Part shown: positions 1-5,166 of the stretch, one piece after another | Numbering within the stretch: position 1 is the stretch's first letter | Layout of the letters: the number at the start of each line of letters is the position of its first letter | Assembly (NCBI GenBank): GCA_946480685.1 | Contig: CAMLLI010000246.1 | Span: 1-6,706 of the forward strand | Length of the DNA stretch: 6,706 nt | DNA from: an uncultured Flammeovirgaceae bacterium | GTDB taxonomy: Bacteria > Bacteroidota > Bacteroidia > Cytophagales > Cyclobacteriaceae | Direction of reading: 5' to 3' | Translations under genes and position numbers: made by a program | The notes under the pieces: model-generated | The model's input: only the letters and a program-made list of their open reading frames with translations | Databases searched by the model: none | What the model was told of the DNA's origin: nothing

Positions 1-1
1 G

Positions 2-643
2 AATGCGCTCCAAAAAATTTTACCGGATTCTCTAAAGCCAATTGTGATTGGTGGATATGCAAGTGCCGGTATATGCCTGCTTAAACTTCGTGATATAGGG
101 TTGAAATATTCACCCGGTTTTCTGAAAATTGACTCTGAGAATGCGGCCCATCGTTTTCTCGTACAATGGCGTGAAGGCGGTCGGACTCGTTGTGGAGTAT
201 ATATTCCCAGGAGGGACACTGACTCAAGACTAAATGTATGGCTGGCTGGAAAAGTTTTTTCGTGGCCGCACTACGAAGCTCAATTCAACACGAAGGAGGA
301 CAACGGGCATTACTTTGTGAACGTGAGCAGCATTGATCACCGTACAAATTTACAGGTGAAGGCAACAGAAGGAAAGTCTTTTCCCTCTGATTCCATGTTC
401 CGCTCGATTGATCATGCTTCCGAATGTTTTCAGGAATGTTCTATAGGATATTCTCCATCCACAAAACCCGGACGCTTCAAACAAATTCAGTTGAAGACTC
501 AAAGCTGGTCGGTTAGACCACTCGACATTCAGGAGCTATCATCAAACTTCTTTGAAGACAAAACTATATTTCCTCCCGGCACCATCACCTTCGACAACGC
601 ACTGCTCATGCAAAATATACCCTACGAATGGCATAGTATATAA
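2..643 (+). CDS. DUF2071 family protein, 5'-truncated by window edge
   Basis: The frame is open from base 2 to the TAA at 641-643, giving 213 visible residues. The visible start reads NALQKILPDSLKP, which matches the early 'lP..l.P' segment of DUF2071 proteins, so only about 20-25 N-terminal residues seem to be missing. The GTG at 44 is therefore unlikely to be the true start. Other family-like features are a GICL segment near residues 23-26, SENAAHRFLVQW near 45-56, GVYIPRRDTDSRLN at about 65-78, and a C-terminal FDNALLMQNIPYEWHS stretch. DUF2071 proteins are predicted cytosolic proteins with an acetoacetate-decarboxylase-like fold and no assigned reaction. No signal peptide or membrane segment is visible. 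The FAD oxidoreductase gene follows on the same strand 65 bp downstream, so co-transcription is possible. The family call rests on remembered motifs, and the function is unknown. Confidence 0.8.
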   Translation, partial: NALQKILPDSLKPIVIGGYASAGICLLKLRDIGLKYSPGFLKIDSENAAHRFLVQWREGGRTRCGVYIPRRDTDSRLNVWLAGKVFSWPHYEAQFNTKEDNGHYFVNVSSIDHRTNLQVKATEGKSFPSDSMFRSIDHASECFQECSIGYSPSTKPGRFKQIQLKTQSWSVRPLDIQELSSNFFEDKTIFPPGTITFDNALLMQNIPYEWHSI

Positions 644-671
644 GTGTGAATGCTGCTCTCCATTTCTCACG

Positions 672-706
672 TTACTTCTTACTACTGACTTCTTACTTCT
701 TACTTA
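672..706 (+). repeat. Five-copy 7-bp tandem repeat (TTACTTC)n before a start codon
   Basis: Five contiguous heptamers can be read: TTACTTC (672-678), TTACTAC (679-685), TGACTTC (686-692), TTACTTC (693-699) and TTACTTA (700-706). The tract is almost pure pyrimidine plus A. It occupies the place where a ribosome-binding site would lie, ending 2 bp before the ATG at 709. Seven is not a multiple of three, so a copy-number change would shift any reading frame that crosses it. The tract lies in the gap between the DUF2071 gene and the FAD oxidoreductase gene. Confidence 0.85.
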
Positions 707-708
707 AA

Positions 709-2187
709 ATGATCCCAACCTACGACATCGCCATCATCGGAAGCGGCATTGCCGGCATGGCTACTGCACTCAGATTACAGGCAAAAGGATTTTCAACGGT
801 TATTCTCGAAGCACATGGGCAACCCGGAGGCTGTGCCGGATTCTTTAAGCGAAAAGGATTTTCATTTGATGTAGGTGCCACTACATTAGTGGATTTTGGT
901 ACGGATGGTGTTGGAGGAGAACTGTTCAGAAGTACAAATATACCTTTGCCGGAAGCAGATCTTCTTGACTATAAATTGTGGCTTCCCGATAGAGAGATTG
1001 TCATGCATCACGATAGGACACTATGGAATGCAGAACGTCTTGCAAAATTTGGCAATACACCTGATTACGTTGCTTTCTGGAAATTTCTTGATCATATAGC
1101 GCATGTTTTCTGGAATGCGAGTCGAAATGGCATCAAGCTTCCATTGCAAAGTATACATGACGTGCTCCGGTCCATACGTGCTGTTGGTGTGCAGAATATT
1201 TTAATGGCTCGGTACCTGCATTGGACATTGCTTGATGCACTGAAGAAATTTAACCTCCAGGATGATGTTGTCCTGCGAAGCGCATTGGGTATGCTTGTGG
1301 AAGACACCGTACGCAGCACAATTAATAAAGCTCCGCTGATCAATGCAGCATTGGGTATAACGATACGTGGAGCGGGCCTTCAACGTGCGCACGGCGGCAT
1401 GAAGGGTTTGTGGGAACACTTTATCGTGCACTATAAGAAAATGGGAGGCAGACTTGTTGTCGGCAATAAGGTTAACGAAGTAACGAAGCGCAATACTATA
1501 TTTTACCTGCGAGGAACCAAAGGTATATTTCAAGCCAGGAAAGTAGTGAGCGCTATTCCCGCAGAGGCTACCTATTGCATCGTTCCAAGTGGTATACAGA
1601 AACGATTGGATTCATTTGTGATGCGTGATCGTAAATCGTTGGGTGGTGCTATTGTTGTGTTCCTCGGTGTCCCGGAAGAAGAAGTTATCAGTGAGACAAT
1701 GACACATCACCAACTGTTGCTACATTATGATGCGCCGTTTGGAGACGGAAACAATATGTTTATATCAGTGTCCTCTCCAGGTGATATTCGAAGTGCGCCT
1801 TCGGGATTCCGCGCGGTGATGCTATCAACACATTGCTCGATCAAAGCATGGGAGGGGCTGACGAACGAAGAGTATGAAACGAAGAAGACAGCCATCGGTA
1901 ATCGTTTACTTGGTCTCGCAAGGAAAGTATATCCTGATCTTGGCAAGCGTGCAGTGGTGTATGAAGTTGGTACGCCGCGTACGTATCATAAATATACCGG
2001 GCGACCACAGGGTGCTGTCGGTGGCGTGCGACAGACATTTGAGAATTCAAACCTCAATGCGTTACCTCATAACATAGGCGCTGAGAATTTCTGGCTGGCT
2101 GGTGATAGCACATGGCCTGGTCTCGGTACGGTAGCATGCATTTTGGGAAGCAGAATTGTTGCGGACCAGGTTGCCGACAGTTTTTGA
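709..2187 (+). CDS. FAD-dependent oxidoreductase, CrtI/CrtD/CrtISO-like superfamily
   Basis: This 492-aa protein is probably a cytosolic or membrane-associated flavoenzyme acting on a carotenoid or other polyprenyl-like substrate. The dinucleotide-binding signature GSGIAG lies at residues 11-16, with the ribose-binding Glu at about 34 (VILEA). PGGCAGFFKRKGFSFDVGAT (39-58) is the conserved second segment of carotenoid desaturases and isomerases. A mid-protein segment HGGMKGLWEHF is also typical. The C-terminal FAD motif LAGDSTWPGLGT spans about 463-474. The length suits the family. The spacing of the N-terminal blocks most resembles CrtD-type C-3',4' desaturases, but substrate cannot be told from sequence. 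ATG at 709 is chosen because the protein then begins MIPTYDIAIIGSG, a normal flavoprotein N-terminus. The in-frame GTG at 646 would add 21 residues encoded mostly by a heptamer repeat. No other carotenoid gene is visible, so the pathway is not assigned. Confidence 0.9.
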   Translation: MIPTYDIAIIGSGIAGMATALRLQAKGFSTVILEAHGQPGGCAGFFKRKGFSFDVGATTLVDFGTDGVGGELFRSTNIPLPEADLLDYKLWLPDREIVMHHDRTLWNAERLAKFGNTPDYVAFWKFLDHIAHVFWNASRNGIKLPLQSIHDVLRSIRAVGVQNILMARYLHWTLLDALKKFNLQDDVVLRSALGMLVEDTVRSTINKAPLINAALGITIRGAGLQRAHGGMKGLWEHFIVHYKKMGGRLVVGNKVNEVTKRNTIFYLRGTKGIFQARKVVSAIPAEATYCIVPSGIQKRLDSFVMRDRKSLGGAIVVFLGVPEEEVISETMTHHQLLLHYDAPFGDGNNMFISVSSPGDIRSAPSGFRAVMLSTHCSIKAWEGLTNEEYETKKTAIGNRLLGLARKVYPDLGKRAVVYEVGTPRTYHKYTGRPQGAVGGVRQTFENSNLNALPHNIGAENFWLAGDSTWPGLGTVACILGSRIVADQVADSF

Positions 2188-2466
2188 AGTGTTCATGCTC
2201 AGGTAATGAATTGTCTCAAACAAGACGATATCTCTTATCGGATTTGAAGGTAGCCATACCGTTGTATTGTTGTTGATAGATGTACTCTTAAATAATCGTA
2301 CCTAATAACATTATTGTACTAATGGGCAAAATTATACTCATTGTGGATCAGTTCAACTGACTACAGTTGTGTGGAACTATACTTTTCACGCAGATCATTT
2401 TGTTACCGCGTAAACTATGCATATTTTAACGAGATATATCTTAGGATATATAGCATAAGTTTACTT
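2188..2466. other. Non-coding gap between two unrelated gene groups
   Basis: This AT-rich stretch of 279 bp separates the FAD oxidoreductase gene from the T9SS cluster. I see no RNA gene and no stem followed by a T-run, so termination of the upstream gene is unexplained. A small AT-only hairpin (ATATATC, TTAG, GATATAT at 2434-2451) lies 15 bp before the downstream ATG, in the probable leader. The frame of the downstream gene stays open back to a TTG at 2341, but those 42 codons would put a Tyr/Arg-rich extension in front of a signal peptide, so they are treated as untranslated. Confidence 0.6.
2341..2369 (+). promoter_or_regulatory. Candidate Bacteroidota-type promoter for the T9SS cluster
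   Basis: The known Bacteroidota housekeeping promoter has a TTG near -33 and TAnnTTTG near -7. Here TTG (2341-2343) is followed after 18 bp by TACAGTTG (2362-2369), which matches TAnnTTTG at all but one position. It would leave a leader of roughly 90 nt before the ATG at 2467. Other one-mismatch boxes occur nearby (TACTTTTC at 2380-2387, TCATTTTG at 2395-2402), but without a TTG at suitable spacing. In AT-rich DNA such matches arise by chance, so this is weak. Confidence 0.22.
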
Positions 2467-4203
2467 ATGAGCATTACTCTACCTACGCGCAGCCGATCAC
2501 GATTGGCTCTCTGTGTCTTTATTTGTGAACAACAAAAGCTGTTGGGCAGGACGTTGTTGATCCTGACGACCATGTTGCTGTATTGTTCATGGCAAGCCAG
2601 TGCACAGTCGTGCAATTGTCCATCGGAGGACGATTGTAATCCTTGTGCTGGCGGAATTTCACGTCTTACATTAAAATACACAGGCAGTAGCCATGCCGTT
2701 GTTTTTATTCGTGATGGTTCAGACGCTGTGTTTTGGGAGACCATAAGACCTGGAGAAGTATTTACTGTCCAGGGAGAATCAAACGGAAAATTTTCAGACA
2801 ATGAGATCGAGATCTTCGTCAACGGTGGTTACCACACAGCGATACGTGTAAATTGTTCGCTGGAGTTTGACCCGAGTACACAATACGGTGCATTCACGAT
2901 CGTGAGTGCGCGGAGCCGGAATGGAGGTAATTTGTGTTGCACCTCCAACGTGGGTGATAGTGCAGCTCCCATTATAACCGGGTGTCCTAAGGATATCGAA
3001 GTCTCTGCGGGATCAACGTGTTCAGCGGTAGTAACATGGCCGGCACCGCAGGCAGCTGATTGCAACTTGAAAACCTTTACAAGTAACCGCTCCTCGGGCA
3101 CACGATTTTCCGTAGGAACCACGCGCGTTACCTATATTGCTACAGATGCCAATAACAACAGTACCAGCTGCGGCTTTAATGTTGTCGTTCGTGACCGTGC
3201 AGCTCCGTTGGTATCAAAGTGTCCCGCTCAGATTGTTGTAAAAGCCGATAACAATTGTAAAGCGAAAGTAAATTGGATACCTCCAAACTTTACAGACAAC
3301 TGCAGCGCAGTGACAGTAACAAGTTCACATAATCCGGGCAGCGAGTTTTCAATCGGAACAACTGAAGTTACCTATACTGCAAAAGACGCAGACGGTAATC
3401 AGACACAATGTAAGTTCAATGTTGTTGTGAAGGATGAGACAGCCCCGGTTGCAATGAGTAAGCCTGAAGATATACAGGTAACAACGCAGTCCGGTTGTAA
3501 GTCGTCAGCTTCCTGGATACCTCCGACTTTTACAGATTGTGGTGCTGTTACGCTGACATCTACACACAAGCCGGGAGATGAATTTACAACTGGATCCACT
3601 TCGGTAGTTTACACAGCCAAAGATGCAGACGGCAACATAAGTACCTATACATTCCGTGTAATCGTTAAGGATGTTGGATTACCCGTGATCACAGATTGCC
3701 CCGCTGACATGATCGTATCGACCGCTGATCCGATGGGACAGGTTGTAGAGTGGCAGGCACCGTCCATCACCGATAACTGTTCGCAGCCAAAGCTTGATGT
3801 TAATCATCTATCGGGAAAACAATTTCCGTTAGGCAGTACGCAGGTGATCTACAGTGCCAGAGATGATGCAGGCAACACTGCAACGTGTAGCTTTATCGTT
3901 GTGGTTCGGTTGAGCGATGCAGCATTAACTATTCCACAGATCATAACACCAGACGGCAATGGCGATAACGATGAATGGCACATTGAAAATATAGACAAGT
4001 TCGAAGGCAATAAGGTAGTGGTTGTTGATCGATGGGGTGGTGTGATCTTTAACGCGCAAAATTATAATAATAACCACGTGGTCTGGAAAGGTACGGATGC
4101 CAATGGCAGACTGGTGCCCACCGGTACTTACTTTTTCACCATATCGATTCGTTCAGGAGGTGCATGGGTGGAAAAGAAGGGATTCATCGAATTAATCCAA
4201 TAG
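2467..4203 (+). CDS. Secreted HYR-domain protein with T9SS type B C-terminal signal
   Basis: This 578-aa protein is a predicted surface or secreted protein, possibly an adhesin. A signal peptide ends near ASA|Q (residues 44-47), after a hydrophobic run from about 29. Residues 48-158 form a Cys-bounded module (SCNC, C57, C60, C130, CC157-158) that resembles, from memory, the DUF7467-type domain. Four HYR (Ig-like) domains follow at about 166-243, 244-323, 324-402 and 403-482. Residues 489-578 are a gliding-motility-associated (CHU_C/TIGR04131-like) C-terminal domain: TPDGNGDNDEW, then VVVVDRWGGVIF, then a Trp at 540 and PTGTY at 551-555. This domain directs Sec-exported cargo through T9SS and is usually SprF-dependent. 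ATG at 2467 leaves a rather long, Arg-rich n-region of about 28 residues; a TTG at 2542 would give a more typical signal peptide, so the start is not certain. The PorP/SprF-family gene starts 6 bp after its stop. No enzymatic domain is seen. Confidence 0.9.
   Translation: MSITLPTRSRSRLALCVFICEQQKLLGRTLLILTTMLLYCSWQASAQSCNCPSEDDCNPCAGGISRLTLKYTGSSHAVVFIRDGSDAVFWETIRPGEVFTVQGESNGKFSDNEIEIFVNGGYHTAIRVNCSLEFDPSTQYGAFTIVSARSRNGGNLCCTSNVGDSAAPIITGCPKDIEVSAGSTCSAVVTWPAPQAADCNLKTFTSNRSSGTRFSVGTTRVTYIATDANNNSTSCGFNVVVRDRAAPLVSKCPAQIVVKADNNCKAKVNWIPPNFTDNCSAVTVTSSHNPGSEFSIGTTEVTYTAKDADGNQTQCKFNVVVKDETAPVAMSKPEDIQVTTQSGCKSSASWIPPTFTDCGAVTLTSTHKPGDEFTTGSTSVVYTAKDADGNISTYTFRVIVKDVGLPVITDCPADMIVSTADPMGQVVEWQAPSITDNCSQPKLDVNHLSGKQFPLGSTQVIYSARDDAGNTATCSFIVVVRLSDAALTIPQIITPDGNGDNDEWHIENIDKFEGNKVVVVDRWGGVIFNAQNYNNNHVVWKGTDANGRLVPTGTYFFTISIRSGGAWVEKKGFIELIQ
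2962..3912 (+). repeat. Four tandem HYR-domain coding repeats of about 240 bp
   Basis: The units cover about 2962-3195, 3196-3435, 3436-3672 and 3673-3912. Each starts with a P-x-CP-like strand, has a W-x-x-P turn and a 'G(T/S)T.V.Y.A.D..GN' strand, and ends V-V-x-(K/R). Units 2 and 3 are the closest pair: about 42 of 78 residues are identical in a hand alignment, and their DNA shares stretches such as TGGATACCTCC. This points to a relatively late internal duplication. HYR domains are known as Ig-like modules in extracellular and adhesive proteins. Confidence 0.85.
3931..4200 (+). other. T9SS type B C-terminal sorting domain (CHU_C-like)
   Basis: Codons 489-578 of the HYR protein encode about 90 residues with the family's ordered landmarks: 'IxxIITPDGNGDND', 'VVDRWGGVIF', 'WKGTDANGRLVPTGTYFF' and a terminal beta-strand ending KGFIELIQ. 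This type of domain is known to route proteins through the type IX system. Unlike type A signals, type B domains generally depend on a PorP/SprF-family partner, which is encoded next here. Confidence 0.88.
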
Positions 4204-4243
4204 CAGTATATGTTGAAAAGAAAGATATATACTATATACTGCT
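4202..4243 (+). promoter_or_regulatory. Perfect 10-bp inverted repeat covering the porP/sprF-like start codon
   Basis: The left arm AGCAGTATAT (4202-4211) is the exact reverse complement of the right arm ATATACTGCT (4234-4243), with 22 nt between them. A G-U pair could extend the stem inward by one. The left arm spans the last two bases of the upstream TAG stop and the first two bases of the ATG at 4210. In mRNA the helix would hide the start codon until a ribosome finishing the HYR gene melts it, which would couple translation of the two genes. The pairing is directly visible; the role is inferred. Confidence 0.5.
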
Positions 4244-5151
4244 TCCGATACAGCCTGCTGGTCTGTTTGGTATATATTTTCATAGCGGCACCAGCTCAGC
4301 AGAAAGAACAGTTTACGCAATATATGTTCAATGGTCTCGTCCTGAACCCTGCACTGGCAGGAAGTGACGAAGCACTGAGTATAACTTTCCTGAACAGGCG
4401 TCAGTGGTCGGGAATAGAAGGAGCACCGGTGACACAAACTTTATCGGCTCACACGCCTTTTGCAAACGGGCGTACAGGCGTAGGGTTGTATCTTGTAAAT
4501 GACAAAATAGGTGTTCATAGAAACCAGAGTTTTCAGGGTAGTTATGCGTATCGCCTTCATGTTTCTGAAAAAGCATACCTCTCTATGGGGCTGCAAGCAG
4601 GATTAAATGCGCACCGATCAGACTATGCATCGCTTAGCAGTACTTCATCGCTGAACGATCCGAAAGTTGCTAATGGGACTATATCGAATACGGCTTTTAA
4701 TGTAGGCGCAGGACTGTACTATAAAAGCGAACGTTTTGATGCCGGGCTTTCGGTACCGGAAATAGTTCCTGAAAACATTTCATTGAATGATACAGCCCGT
4801 GTAGCGTGGCAACGAACTCAGTATTTTCTGTTTGGAAGATATAGTATACCGCTAAACGAAATCTTCGATTTCGAGCCAAGTGTGCTGATAAAGTATATGC
4901 GTGGCGTACCCGTTTCTTACGATGTTAATGCCTGTGTACTGATAAAGAAAGCGCTTATGCTGGGCTTGTCATATCGCAAACAGGAGTCCATTGATTTTTT
5001 ATTGAAGGCCCGCGTCACCCCACAACTTCAGTTAGGGTATGCGTATGATTACGGTACCGGCGAAGTTTCGCGGGCGGGCAACGGAGCACATGAACTTTTG
5101 ATTAACTATATATTTAATTTTTCTACTGACAATGTGGCTTCGCCACGTTGA
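4210..5151 (+). CDS. PorP/SprF-family type IX secretion outer-membrane protein
   Basis: This 313-aa protein is a predicted outer-membrane beta-barrel. The signal peptide is residues 1-29, with cleavage near APA|Q. The family signature follows at once: QFTQYMFNGLVLNPALAGS (34-52), then FLNRRQWSGIEGAPVT (60-75) and a TPF...GVGLYLVNDKIG segment (about 82-101). The remainder alternates short beta-strands and turns and ends in an aromatic strand, INYIFNF. Length is typical for the family. PorP/SprF proteins are T9SS components or cargo-specific partners, and SprF is known to be needed for secretion of the type B cargo SprB. Its place 6 bp after a type B cargo gene suggests it is the dedicated partner of that cargo rather than the core PorP, as these genomes usually carry several paralogues. 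The start codon lies inside an inverted repeat, and the last codons (NVASPR) lie inside a terminator-like hairpin. Confidence 0.93.
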   Translation: MLKRKIYTIYCFRYSLLVCLVYIFIAAPAQQKEQFTQYMFNGLVLNPALAGSDEALSITFLNRRQWSGIEGAPVTQTLSAHTPFANGRTGVGLYLVNDKIGVHRNQSFQGSYAYRLHVSEKAYLSMGLQAGLNAHRSDYASLSSTSSLNDPKVANGTISNTAFNVGAGLYYKSERFDAGLSVPEIVPENISLNDTARVAWQRTQYFLFGRYSIPLNEIFDFEPSVLIKYMRGVPVSYDVNACVLIKKALMLGLSYRKQESIDFLLKARVTPQLQLGYAYDYGTGEVSRAGNGAHELLINYIFNFSTDNVASPR

Positions 5152-5158
5152 TTTTTTT
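5131..5158 (+). terminator. Rho-independent terminator-like hairpin overlapping a stop codon
   Basis: AATGTGGC (5131-5138), a TTC loop (5139-5141) and GCCACGTT (5142-5149) form an 8-bp stem with one G-U pair. Two bases then precede seven Ts (5152-5158). The stem lies within the last codons of the porP/sprF-like gene and touches its TGA (5149-5151). The T-run ends 8 bp before the next ATG. On the opposite strand no T-run follows the hairpin, so it would act on the + strand only. Since the PorE-like gene follows directly, it may be leaky. Confidence 0.72.
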
Positions 5159-5166
5159 ATTCCTTT

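Noticed and set aside
44..643. GTG at 44 as the start of the first gene
   Set aside because: The frame is open to the window edge and the residues before it (NALQKILPDSLKP) fit the DUF2071 family, so the gene is cut by the window rather than starting at 44.
646..708. N-terminal extension of the FAD oxidoreductase from GTG 646
   Set aside because: The 21 extra residues come mostly from the heptamer repeat, and the flavoprotein motif normally starts a few residues from the N-terminus, as it does from ATG 709. Kept only as a question under findings.
1092..1533. Minus-strand open frames inside the FAD oxidoreductase gene
   Set aside because: They lie opposite a gene with clear family motifs along its length and show no recognisable domain or start context of their own.
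2298..2319. Possible terminator hairpin GTAC...GTAC with AATAA/TTATT after the FAD oxidoreductase gene
   Set aside because: The inner pairing leaves a 2-nt loop and a bulge, and no T-run follows, so it does not meet the form of an intrinsic terminator.
2434..2451. AT-only hairpin ATATATC-TTAG-GATATAT before the HYR gene start
   Set aside because: The 7-bp stem has a single G-C pair and would be weak. The window has many ATATA-like stretches, so chance is a sufficient explanation.
2341..2466. 42-codon extension of the HYR gene from TTG 2341
   Set aside because: It uses a rare start and would place an unusual Tyr/Arg/Cys-rich stretch ahead of a clear signal peptide. It also overlaps the likely promoter and leader region.
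4164..4367. Plus-strand 67-codon frame across the HYR / porP-sprF junction
   Set aside because: It is out of frame with both recognised genes and shows no motif, signal peptide or plausible start context.
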